From: Pyrrhosoma nymphula | Taxonomy: Eukaryota; Arthropoda; Insecta; Odonata; Coenagrionidae | Assembly (NCBI GenBank): GCA_963573305.1 | Contig: OY754327.1 | Span: 59,202,244 to 59,266,243, forward strand | Direction of reading: 5' to 3' | Length of the DNA: 64,000 bases | Part shown: piece by piece, positions 24,751-36,235 of the stretch | Layout of the letters: each line of letters opens with the position of its first letter | Position numbering within the stretch: position 1 is the first letter of the stretch | Program-made: the position numbers and the translations under genes | The notes under the pieces: generated by a model | The model's database searches: none | Told to the model about the DNA's origin: nothing | What the model saw: only the letters and a program-made list of their open reading frames with translations

Positions 24751-24788
24751 GCAATGTTAGAAAAAATTTCCATTTTTTCTAACATTGC
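24751..24788. repeat. Perfect 17-bp stem hairpin
   Basis: GCAATGTTAGAAAAAAT (24751-24767) is exactly complementary to ATTTTTTCTAACATTGC (24772-24788) with a four-base loop TTCC. The stem is too short for a normal microRNA precursor. A collapsed foldback element or a structured RNA element are possibilities. Confidence 0.85.
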
Positions 24789-25444
24789 GTAGCGCCTTTT
24801 TTCTAAAAGTTTTAACACGAAATGGTAATTTTTGTCTATACTTCATGAATAGATCTCCCAGTTGAGGCCTTTTTCAAAGCTCAGCCGACTGGACTTACCT
24901 CCCACGCGCGGACGACGGCGGGAGGTGTGGGCGGCCGGCCCCTTGGAAGACGGGGGTGTGGACGAACGCGTGGGAGAGGACAAAGGTGGAGTGGGGTGAA
25001 GGAGTCATGGGGTGAGGGTGGGGCATCAAGGATAGTGACAGAAGTTTGGACACTGGACGGGGGAGGCAAAAGTGCATAACCCATGCACGTGGGCACTTCA
25101 TTTTAATTCACACTAAAGTTCATAGTTCAACCCAATGTGTAGGTGATAGAGTGGAAGCCTTTTCGAATTGGAACTTTCAATACCACATCCAATGATTAGA
25201 AATTTTACTATGGAATAATCGCGCCAAAAGCTTTTACCATGGGTCAAAAATCTAGGTTCGTACCTAGCTTCGTCCACGGCGTTTTTCGAAAATGAGTTCA
25301 TAAAGTTTAGTAAAATAAGACTCGCCTTCTTAAACTTGGCTCTAAAACCTATGGATTCTCCGCGTACGGAGATGTATTTACATTCCTCAGCCGTCACGAA
25401 AGTGGTGTACCTCATTTCTTGAGGAACATTTTGAAGACAACTGT

Positions 25445-25690
25445 AAAAGCATAGGGTTGGTCTGATGGCTTGAGCGCTGACTTCCTATTTCGATGGACTA
25501 CGTTCAAGTCCCGCCGCTGCGCTGGAGGGGATTTTTCAGTGAAATCGCGATTCCTAGTTGGATGCCTAGTGTAAGGTATTTCAAATACAATCCACGGGAA
25601 GGGGCGTAAAACTGTGGACCCTTTGGTGACTTTCGTAAAGAGTAGGTAATTGCCGACGCAATTACTTCATTCTCATTCTATATTCAAAAT
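25445..25690 (+). repeat. tRNA-derived SINE copy, family 2
   Basis: An A-box-like TGATGGCTTGAGCG (25463-25476) and B box CGTTCAAGTCC (25501-25511) are spaced as in a tRNA. They flank GCTGACTTCCTATTTCGA, which recurs at 46.7 kb. The 3' part (GGCGTAAAACTGTGGACCC, then AGAGTAGGTAATTGCCGACG at about 25638-25657) is a degenerate form of the 3' module seen at 36.1, 46.8 and 63.05 kb. Confidence 0.72.
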
Positions 25691-25699
25691 AATAATAAG

Positions 25700-27479
25700 T
25701 ACACCAACGAGGGGACCTCTTGTCCTTCATGATGCAAATGACCTGAGCTGTTAGTCTTTTCCCCATATTACTACCATATACATACACCCTCACATTCTAG
25801 GGCCAAAAACAGCAAGATGAAGTTCTCATGGAATCGAGCCAAGCAAGTCCACGAGAGCCATAAAGTGAAGAAAACATATTTCTAGTTTCCAGTAATTCGT
25901 TTTCCTCAGCCTCTCTCACTCCAATCATCTAAAAGACTAATTGATTCCAGAAATCAATTTTCTAGTACCATGTAATGTATGAGTCATTCCACTACTAGAA
26001 GGCCTCCATAACTCGAGACGTGTGGTTTTCTGGGCAGCAGCTCATTCAGCAAGCCGCATGCAGTGCCACATCGAGAGTAGAACATTTCCATACACTGCAG
26101 AGCTTCACGAACAGTAACCCTCACCTTTTAAGTCTACCTTCGCTTTGCTGAGTTGTCAGCTCATTTCCCTACATTAGCATATGTTTTCAAGAGACACAAA
26201 TATCATTCCTGACATTTATCTCGTTCAAATCCTCCTCGTGGTAAAATTCTCACTTCGTTCAAAGCCCAGCGATGAGTAAAATGCGAGATAAGAAAATTGG
26301 GGAAGCGAGGTGGTTTCCTGCGTATTCTATCATGAAAGTACGTAGAAAAAGCTCAAAGCAAATACAAATGATAATGATATTTTCATGCACCAGGAAAATA
26401 TTCTCCCAACGGTAAGCCAGAAAATAGAATGAAAACAACACACTATCGAGCATTTGGAAAAGATTCACGAGACAACCAAAACATATTTACGACATGAACT
26501 TCTTACATAAGAAATTCAAAGAACAGCGTAACTGACCACGAAGTCACATTTTACAATTTTTAACAAATTACAATTCTAGAATGAGGTAATTCTATTGACA
26601 AGGGATTGTAAATAATTTAAAACCGTTCTTTTTTCGCTTCCAAACCTCATCCTTGTCTTCGCAACCGCAGGTGAATACTTTGATGATGCGGAGTAAATTT
26701 ATTTTTCAAACACTTCTTTGGAATTTTAAGCATGTGACTATTTAAACTCAGTCAGCCGTCACTCGTTGGCACCATGCTTTAATGAAAACACACTGAGTAA
26801 TTCCAAGAACATTTAAAGGACATTTAACCGGTATCGCCTTCATCGGCATCATCAGTTTCATCAGTTTTCGAAGTAGTGGTACCTACTTTAGTTTAACGTA
26901 TGTACTTCGATGGCTAAGGTCATTTCCTTCTTACTGCTAGACGCTTGAAGAGAGGGAAAACAGCACTCGGACGAACAACTCGAGCCCAACGACGTTTAAC
27001 TTCGTTGACTAAGTGGGTACCACTGTTTCCAACATAACAGGTCTTGGCCCTTTATCCGTTTTCACGATAGAATTACTGTACCTGAAAATGCTGAAAATAG
27101 CAAACCTGCTGATGCATTTCATTGCGTGGAATAGCATTTTGATTTTATTCAATTCATAGAGCTTATCCTTAATTTGCGTGTTGAGCAGGTAATGCCAACA
27201 AAAATAAAATGAAGCGCTGGAAGACATCTAAAAGGGAAGCATAGAAAAAGAAGTTTCAAACGGAATTATTCAACACCATATTTTGTCCATAAGCCGATGT
27301 AATATTTAGTCTAAATCATACCTGCAAAAGATGTATTTTACTAAATGCAAGACACAAACATATACGTTTGTCTGAATCTAGATAGTTTGAAACAATAGCC
27401 AAATCCATGATTGCGGATTTTCTCATTCGCTTTTTCGCATTCGCCGTCAAACCAAAGAACGCTACAGGTGGTACTAACT
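25700..27479. other. AT-rich intergenic DNA
   Basis: No gene is seen. A lone B-box-like CGTTCAAATCC occurs at about 26223-26233 without an A box. Confidence 0.45.
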
Positions 27480-27690
27480 TAGTTACCGAAGGTACAGGTG
27501 GTCATAGCTTCCCTTCTCTAGACCAATACCCTCAGCTTTACTTCCACGAACTAGTATCTTCTACTATATCCTCTTCCTATCCCAAACTACCCCTAATCTC
27601 GCCGTCTACTCTCCCCTTCTCTCTCCTTCACTCCCTTGCCTCCATAACATCTCCCCCTTCCCTTCTCGTATCCAGAATTTTGGTTTGGAT
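27480..27690. repeat. Pyrimidine-rich tract
   Basis: Many CTTCCC, TCTCC and CTCCCTT blocks on the plus strand; an open frame through it is S/P/L-rich and not credible. Confidence 0.45.
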
Positions 27691-28679
27691 GGGCCCCCAA
27701 GCATTGTGAGACGCCACCAAAGTCATTGGCTGGTGTCCCAGGATGGGAGCGGTGGTGTGGGCGGCTTAATTAAAAATTCCTGAGCTTTCGAGGGATGGTC
27801 TTGCTCCCCATGCTACAACTTGGATACGCCGCTGCCTCCTTCTCCACAACACGGACCCCAAGGCACATTTTCAAGCCTTCCTTTTCCTGACAGAGTCCAA
27901 CCTTTTTAAACAATTTCACCTTAAGTTCCTAGAGGAGATAGGAAAGGCGTTGGACTAAAAAAATAAGCATCATCATTACGAATGAAGCTCGTCAGTGTAC
28001 TTGCCATGAGTTGAATCTGGATAACTAGATAGAATGACCTCGCGACGGGGGTAACAAGAAAAACCCAAAATTCGATTTTAATCTCAGGCATATGCATTGT
28101 GACCATGGCATAACTTTCAAACTGAGATGAGGCTGCAGCTATAAACGACCTCTTTTACTATTTTATCATTAATAGCAAGTAACTAGCAAATTTTTTATCA
28201 GTTGTACTGCATTCAATTCCGCAAAAAAAAAACAAAATCAATCAATCATTTCCGGTCGTCGCCGAAATTGCAACATTGCAATATTTCTCACCGAATTTTT
28301 ACGCAACAATGGTAGCTTCACATTACTCGCATACCGAAATTATTACAAAATTATAGTTTGAGAAAATAACAGTTAAATAATAGCATTTTTAAAGTAAACA
28401 AATTGTAAAATGAATGAGCAAATGTTTTCATAGCTCGATACTGCTAACAAGTTCCGCTTCCATCACCTCAGAATCGCGCCTTAGATTTTTTTCTGCTACA
28501 AATGACGACAGTAGCTACTTTAGGATCGATATGACAGAGGAAAATTAGTGCATAAAGCCGATATGGGGTCCACTTTTGCCAATGCAAACCCCGCATGGGA
28601 ACACGGATGGGCCAATGACTTGTGACGTGACAGCCCCAATTTCATAGCGCTGTGTGGATTCTAGGAGACAGTGTTTATT

Positions 28680-28860
28680 CTGCTTGAAGGAGGTTGTCGT
28701 GTCTTCTTTCCTTCCTCTATCTCCTTCATAACCTTCCTCTTTCGTCGCCATTTGTCTCGTCTACCACGTTCCTCTCATTTCCTTTCCTCATTTAAAATCC
28801 TTCCATTCTCCTTTCATCCGTCCACCCTTACGCCCGAGAATTCCACACCGTCACCGAAGC
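28680..28860. repeat. Pyrimidine-rich tract
   Basis: The plus strand is rich in TTCCTC and CTTTCC blocks, ending near a short ACACAC stretch at about 28916-28924. Confidence 0.45.
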
Positions 28861-29040
28861 CCTATGATACTCTCATCCTGCTCGGTGTCCCGTGTGCCCA
28901 ACCATGACAGAGAGACACACACACATACGGTTCCCATTTTCCACCCCCGGGTGCGGGCCGCGCATTCCTGCCTTTCCGTGCCGCACCCAACCCCCGAAGC
29001 ATCTTGAGAGAGTGCCTCCTCCACCGGCGAAGGCGGGAGC

Positions 29041-29190
29041 GGTTTAGGGTGTCAAGGAACGTCTCCCGCCGACCGACAAAGGGTTTGGCTGTGCGTCGGG
29101 ACAGGCGACGACATATAAAGGGTGCTTGTGTGCGCCACGCTCAGGTTGTGAGGAAGCGTCTCAAAAACGTTTATTCGCCGTGCGTCGGGC
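29041..29190. repeat. Diverged two-copy tandem repeat, GC-rich
   Basis: GGTGTCAAGGAACGTCTC (29048-29065) aligns with GGTTGTGAGGAAGCGTCTC (29144-29162), and GTGCGTCGGG at 29091-29100 recurs exactly at 29180-29189. The offset is about 89-97 bases. The repeat is GC- and CpG-rich compared with its surroundings and contains a TATA/initiator pair between the copies. Confidence 0.55.
29114..29147 (+). promoter_or_regulatory. Possible polymerase II core promoter (TATA plus initiator)
   Basis: TATAAAG at 29114-29120 is followed by TCAGGTT at 29141-29147. The A of TCAG lies 29 bases after the first T of the TATA box, the canonical arthropod spacing. The surrounding 200 bases are CpG-rich. No credible coding exon follows on the plus strand, so the match could be accidental or could drive a non-coding RNA. 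Confidence 0.25.
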
Positions 29191-29229
29191 TTGTGGCTGC
29201 AATTCATGGGACGAAAATATTTTGATCGC

Positions 29230-32200
29230 CGGCTCCAGTTTCATCGTTCCCCCTCCGCTTTTACGGAGGTAGCGGTTGGCATATGAGCGAGCAACATTAC
29301 AGGTGCTAAGCATGTGTGGCATGAGGGAGAAGGCTGTGGGCACCAACGTAATATTCCTTCCCACGGCAATGCAGTTTATCAGGTGCTAAATTTCTCCGCA
29401 ATTGAAAATGATGCCTTGAAACTGGGCAAGTGATTATTCAGTACACACACCCTATCCTCGAAGAAACTCATGAATATTTTCTTATCCTACATTACCTACT
29501 CTCAATGCAGTTCTTAAGGTCGAAAGAAAATTCATGCCTAAGAATGAAAGATGCTGCAACGAAAATTAACATTTCGGTAGATAAAGAACAAGAGCATGCC
29601 AAAATCAACCTTAATTTTAATTGGAAAGGATTCATATGCTCAAATGAGAAACAAAAGTATTTTGCGATATTCCCACCTTCAGAATTATAAAAAAACTAAT
29701 ACTTGGCTGACAACAAAAAGAAAATCCGGAGTAGCTCTTTGATTTTAACCATCTCAGAGCATTAGTTATTTGAGTTGAGCCTTGAACCTGATGAAATGAA
29801 TATATACTAAAAAATCCCCTTGCAATGTTGAATCCAAGTGGTGAAATGGAAATGACATATTTCTTACCAACATGATACGTAGCTTCAAAGAAAACACATT
29901 ATTTAGACCACGAGAATAAAAATGGAGACCATTACCTCATTGAACACTAAGCTGATGTTCACATGCATAAACTTAGCAAAGCCTCAGAAACTGAGTTAAG
30001 GGAGAAACCTAACTGTTTGACATACAATTTAAGCTTACCAATATTCCTCAATACAGAGATTTATGGTGCCAAATTCACTAATTACATCATGTGACAGCAA
30101 ATGAAGATACCCCTTAAATTTAAATTGATTTCCCATCAGACTCTTTTGTTAATTTGCCTTTTTAAAATTTCTTTTTAATGAATTGATCCCTTTTACGGCC
30201 ACAAACCAATCTTTTAATTTAATTTGGGATTGAAGACTCAAAGCTCCATTTAATAAAAAGTGAATTATAATCACCTTAAGATGGAGAGCATTCAGAGAAG
30301 AGCCAAATAAATCGCTCTGAACTACCACAAGCACCTCCACTAACCCATCGCCAAATTTCGGAATCCAGAATTTTCCATTTGAAATATCGCACGGACACAT
30401 AAATTGGAACTCACACGTAAGTCAACGGCTTGCGAGTAGAGGAGCAGCATTTTCGTTCCACTGCAGGTAAGTATTTGTCAGCCAAAACCCTAATTCCAAC
30501 CAGCACCTCTTTCGTAACCTCACCTCCGCTTCTTACCCATATCCTCCCTCGCACTAGAGTACATTGCCACGCCTGCTTAAGCATTCAACAATCTCTCAAC
30601 ACCGCTCTTCCTCTCTCGCTTGCGGTTGGCTCGTTTTTAAAAATCGCCTTCCATTATTTTTTCCTTCCGAGATAAACCTCCACACGAGTCAGAAGCCTTA
30701 TAGGAGCCCAAAGGAAAGGATGTAAGCTAATGTTGTTTTCGGAAATGAAGCCATACGTTTCGTCGAATTAAAGATCTTTTTTGCGGGAACGCTTCGTCCA
30801 GCGAGGTGAGATTCTAAAACCCTCCAAAAACGGAAACTGAATACGAGAGAGAGCACTTTCATCCGCTGAAATTTTGGGGTGATTATGGCAAGAGGGTGTT
30901 TGATTTTATGAAAAAGAGTATGGGCTGATAAACATATCAGGATAACCCACTTTTCATCCTTTCTCCTTTGCTACTACGGTTCCCTTTTTACATTTTTCGA
31001 GATCCTTGTTACTTTCTTGCAGTTCCCCCCGACCTCTCCCCACCTTTTCCCTTTTTTCCATCGAGCAATATCATTCCGCATGATAGGGTTTCCGGGAAGG
31101 CAAAGATAGACTACCTCGTATCTCGGATATGTGAGGCAAGATATATGAGGGGCATTGACGGAAAGTGAACCACGAATCTACGGGGGCCGTGAGACAACGG
31201 ACGAAAAGAGGGGAGAGTAAGAGTATAGCGGTGCACCGGAAGCAGCAACAGCATTACGCATATCCTCCGAGGAAGGACAAAAACAAATATGTGTGTACCA
31301 TAATTGGAATGATCTGCTCTGTTCAATATTTTGTTTCCGCTTAAATGGCAGAGTCTAAACGCTTCCATTTCTGTTCAATATTTGGTTATCTAAGGGCAAG
31401 GATTTAGGGATCATAGTTTACCCTTCTATTACGCTTGCTAGTGATTCAGCCGATTAGTAGGTTTCTGGACAGTTCCAATCATTAACTATCATTTCAAGCT
31501 TCATATTTTATGTTTTCTACGCATAATTCATCGATCAAAATCGTTTGGAGCAGTCCACTGACCACTGAGAATATTCATATATAGCGTAAAAAATGGTTTG
31601 CCTACAGAGTATTAAATCAATTTTAGGCGCACAATCCACCTGAATAACTCGTACGAATAATGGAAGAGTAAGCTTACGGGAGTCAATCGAAGATTTTCCT
31701 GGTTAATTTTTCCTTAACCTTCTGACAGCTACTCACCCTGAATAAAAATACTTCAACAGTTTTGGTGACATACTTAACGTAAGGAACAGGTAAAGGCAAA
31801 GAAAAATTCAACATAAAATTTTATCATTTTAGCTCAAGAAATACTTAACCTACGAGACTCTTTCGGTCATCGAAAAACATATGAGAGAACTTCACGCCAA
31901 TTATTAAGCTCACCGACTAAGTAACATAGAATAGTCCAAAGAATAATACTAAACTCACCGGCAGAGCCTCAGCCAAAAACACCTCGGTTTTACTTACCTG
32001 AAAAGAAAGAAATAAAATATGTAATGAAAACCTGAAAAATATGTCAGGCAAAAAATATTCCTCTCTTTCAACAATAATGAAGGAAATATTAGCACAAATG
32101 GTGCAATAATACTTGATACATTACAATACAACCCGAGCATCAATTTGTGGGGCAACACACAAGGGAATTTCGCAACAGAGAAAATTCAAAAGATGAAGTG

Positions 32201-32440
32201 GAGTAGCTGAAAAGAAGACCAATTTCGTAAAAATTCTCACACATTAATATCCGAAAAAATATGGTTGTGAGAAGTATATGCATATATTAAAATAAAGGGC
32301 AAAATCAGGCGAGGCAGCGGAAGGAACTACTAATACACGGTTTCATATTATTATCGCCTTTACACCATTATTTTACTGGATGTATTCTTTTTAAGTAACA
32401 ACATGACACTAAAAATAAGTAAAATGGTTCATTTCCCACC
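29230..32440. other. Intergenic DNA, no supported gene
   Basis: Mostly AT-rich with a pyrimidine-rich patch at about 30500-30670. No bounded repeat or gene is recognised. Confidence 0.45.
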
Positions 32441-32447
32441 AAAAAAC

Positions 32448-32590
32448 AAATTAAATAATATTGATGTCACTTTGGCGTTGAAAATTCCCATTAATAAGCC
32501 TAAAGTGTAACACAACAAAAACAAAATTAAATAATATTGCTGTCGCTAAGCAACAAGAGCCATAAATCCACATTAATAAGTCTGAAATAA
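32448..32590. repeat. Diverged tandem duplication, unit about 76-82 bp
   Basis: AAATTAAATAATATTG at 32448 recurs at 32524, and CATTAATAAG at 32489 recurs at 32571. The segments between are alignable only in parts (GATGTCACT against GCTGTCGCT). Confidence 0.55.
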
Positions 32591-32869
32591 TTTCTTTCTG
32601 TGAAATTCCACTCAACCTGAGAAATAAACAATAGCGATTGTCATATCATGAGATTCATACAATAAGGGAGCCTGAAGCAAGTAAAATGCCTCTGCTAAGT
32701 TTCAAGCCGCTTCCAACAAAATTAAAAATAAGGGTACCAATTGCTTTAGAATCATAGCTATCCCAAGAACTACCAGTTTGTTGAGATTAATGAACTTAAG
32801 CTAGACAGCTAACATCTGGAGTCATGTCACTCCGAAAGCTCAAGAATATACACTCGATTTAGTGTCACC

Positions 32870-32960
32870 AAAACGGGCTTGGGATTCGAACACAAAAACT
32901 TACACCCAACTGACAACTTATCATAGTTTGTGCTCACCGCTCGATTGCTATGACAAATAT
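32870..32960 (-). repeat. SINE head relic
   Basis: On the minus strand the text TGTGTTCGAATCCCAAGCCC contains a good B box (GTTCGAATCCC, about 32881-32891). The upstream A box is not convincing. It is likely a decayed tRNA-derived retroposon. Confidence 0.35.
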
Positions 32961-33369
32961 GCCCTATGTGAAGCAAGGGAATACCTTCTGGTCGACCGGA
33001 AACCAGTACCCACGCGATAACAAAGGGCCATAAATTGTACCGTTTTCTGATCTCTCACCACCTACTCCTTCATCAGTCACACGAATATAGACGCCGAACC
33101 GTGAATAATTTCATGCATCCCATTTTCGGTCTCGCGGGATAGAATTTATGTACTTCTAGAAGCAACCACGGACGAAGCACAAGGTTAGTGAAGGCAATAT
33201 TGGAATGAGAAAGCGGAGAAACCAAACATGCACGGAAACAAAATAAAGATTTAAGGGGAAGCATTACGGTTGATAAAATGGAAGAAAAGAAGACGAAGGA
33301 AATACGCACAGAGAAGATGAAAATAAATATGGGGAGAAATGGATTAAGGAATAACGAACAAGTTCGTCA

Positions 33370-33700
33370 TGGAGAGTCAGAGAAAAAGAAGAAAAAGAGC
33401 CGAGGACTCAAGGGATGAAGGCAGAAGGAGAAGAAAACCCAGAGGGCAAGAAAATGATGAGGAGGATGGCGAAGAGTGAGAATAGAAAGACTTCGTCGGC
33501 CTGGGATATAAAGAGAGGATGAAAAAGTTCATCAGCTGCCGCCGGGTACAAGAAACGCTTGGCTGTGTGGTTGGGGCAAATTGTTCCGCGAAGAACGGAG
33601 GAAACGGGTAGAACGAAGGAGAGCAGAGTAGATGGTTGCGAGGGGAGAGGCAAAGAAATGAAAAACGAAAGAATGGAGGAGAATATGCGAATGAGGAATG
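33370..33700 (+). repeat. Purine-rich tract
   Basis: The plus strand is mostly GAAGAA, GGAGAA and GAGAG runs. Opposite-strand open frames (S/F/P/L-rich, up to 160 codons) are compositional. Confidence 0.55.
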
Positions 33701-33859
33701 GAGTCGAAGCCGTGTGGGGAACAAATACATACCCAAAGCAAGATCACAACCTTCTTTAGTGCATACATTGCGAACTAATTCTGACGTACTCCCACTATGA
33801 TTTTGCTCCCTTATATGAATGACCACGGAAAAGATCGGCGAGCAATGATTAATGGGCAT

Positions 33860-35030
33860 GAATAAGTGACCTTAAATGTACAACAATAGAAAATGACAAT
33901 AAAATATACAGCCTCGCCGATTTTTATGGCACAGTAAGAGCGATAATAATAAATGGGCTAAATGTAGCGATGACGGAAGGATACCCAAAAAAATACAAAA
34001 CATGAGGCCATGAGAAAATGTTTCACTCCCGGAAAACGACAACAGAAGTCCAGGATAAGTAGAATGTTGTGAATCGATCGGGTCTGCGCATGAATTATCT
34101 CGACGGCCTCGACGAAGGACGGCCGTAGGCGTTTTTCGATCTCAACACCAAATTAGGGCAAGAGATAGGTGAGAGATATCAGTGATTAAGACTTCAAGTG
34201 CCCACGCGGGATTCAAAAAGACTGGCCGGGGGACTGCACATCATTTCATCATTCAAACACCCATTCTGAGGCTCGCAGCAGAGGCTGAGAGAGCAGATAA
34301 GATAATGATAGTGGAGGTACAACATGGTGTGTAAGGATAGCTTGAAAAACAATGAGAAAGATACCAACCTGTTTACGAAGGAGACATTATCCTCAGTCCT
34401 CGAAAACTGAGAGAATAGACGAGTTTTATGTCACGTAAAACTCAGAAACTGCTACACTCGTCCCAGGGAAAATGGAATGTAGAGCTATTGAATATTTGAA
34501 CCAGGAGAAAGGAAGTCCCTTCGAAAAAGGGAATTTGAAATAGGGAGTTGTGAGAATGAAAATATAAGATAAATTTGTACTGAGCACTGAAATTAAAATA
34601 AAATATATCAATGATATCACTCTGCATACTTATAATAACTAAAATAAGCCACGGCAAGCTCTGAATAGCTTATTAGTTTTCCAAATGGATAACACATGAC
34701 TGTTTATCTAAGAACACACAGTAACTTCTCCATTATGTTTTTGTATGAGTCAGAAGGCGATATGGAACAGAAAATAACATTGCATTTGCAATGCATCCAG
34801 GATACTTGTATCCTAACTGCAGTGCTATGAAAAAATGAACCAGAGCTTTAAACTAGGAGCTTCATTCAACATATTCCTATAGGACATAAGTACTTAAATT
34901 GTTCCCATGCAACTTTAATTTCATTGAATTCGCACCCTGCAATTAGCGATTTCACCTCGCTGCAAAAGGGATATCGGTCTTCACCTATACCTATAGTCCC
35001 TAATACTAGGCCAGCGAGCTATGAAATCCT
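33860..35030. other. AT-rich intergenic DNA
   Basis: No gene is seen. GGGATTCAAAAAGAC near 34209 weakly resembles a reversed B box. Confidence 0.4.
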
Positions 35031-35032
35031 TC

Positions 35033-35052
35033 CTCTCTCTCTCTCTCTCTCT
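35033..35052. repeat. (CT)n microsatellite
   Basis: Ten uninterrupted CT units. Confidence 0.92.
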
Positions 35053-35339
35053 AAAACGATGGCCACTTTCAGAAATTAGGCTGAACTAGGGTTAAAATGC
35101 AGCCAACCATCCAAATATGTACTACGATTCGCTACTGAAACAGAATATGAAGAAATTAAGACAGCTAATTATAACCGCCAGTAAAGCTTTCGAAGCACAA
35201 AGAAGAAAATCTTATTGCGGTATGAAGTGATTTACAAGAGAACATGAACCAAACTGCTTTCATCTGAAAAAAATATTAAAGGAGGACAAGGAAGATAAAG
35301 CAATGAAAGTACGCTACCGTAAGATGAAAAACAAAAGTG

Positions 35340-35700
35340 TTTGGGGTGAGGGGGGAAGACCGGGAGACACGACGGATGTAAGCGATAGTGGGAATTAGAG
35401 CAGGCGTCTCGCGGCTGCTTCTAATGATGACGTCAAGTGCGGGGATGTTTGTTTCTTCGAGGCAGAGGAGCCGCAGCATCAGGAAGAGGAGGACGAGGAG
35501 ACGAGGGGGAGAGAAGGGACGCTTGGGAGTGGCTAGATAGGGAGAGGAGAGGAGGAGATGTGTATGATGGAGACGGGTGCATAGGGAGAGGCAATGGAGC
35601 AAGGAGTGGGAGGACGCGGGAGGAATGAGAAATGAATCTGCTACAAATGGCTGGAAGGAGACGGGAGATTGCCGGCGGCAGCGATCATGAAGACGTGGGA
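35340..35700 (+). repeat. Purine-rich tract
   Basis: Dominated by GGAGGA, GAGGGGGAGA and GAGGAGA. Long S/P/L-rich frames on the opposite strand are compositional. Confidence 0.55.
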
Positions 35701-36109
35701 GTGGGAGCTTAAGCGCTAAGTGCGACGATGCAGTCGAGAAGTGAGAGGAGTGCGCCACGCGATGTGTGTTGTGACATTTCGAGATGCCCTTCCGAGTCCC
35801 ACGATGACTCTGTCGTCAACGGCCCATTCCCACCACGTCCTTTGGCTGCGGAATAGAATGGGAACATTTTGACCGAAGACCAAGATCAATGAAGCCCAAG
35901 TAAAAGCTCACCAGAGGTCGAATAAGTGAGGTGGCATGAGCGGCGGCTTCGCGGATGGAGTTCTTTGGCGGAAAGAGTTGCAACATTTATCAATGCGACA
36001 ATCCGACTACTACTCGGATGTTCAGAGGAGATTACTTCCAATAATCATCTACATGTCCTCGCAACAGTTATCGGGAAATATTTGCGGAAGCGTGTGGATG
36101 ACTATGCCC

Positions 36110-36235
36110 ACTTCAAGTTCAATACCCTGTCAGTCGGATGGGACTTTAAACCAAGTCCTTCGGAAGGAGCAGGCTAATATCGGAGGCAGGCTTTTCAATT
36201 TCCTACAATTCCGATCACAATGCCAATAACTTCCC
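36110..36235 (+). repeat. SINE 3' module, 5' end missing or decayed
   Basis: CAGTCGGATGGGACTTTAAACC (about 36131) followed by GAGCAGGCTAATATCGGAGGC (about 36165) matches the paired 3' blocks of the SINE copies at 46.8 and 63.05 kb. A weak B-box-like CAAGTTCAATACC precedes it. It is probably a 5'-truncated copy. Confidence 0.6.
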
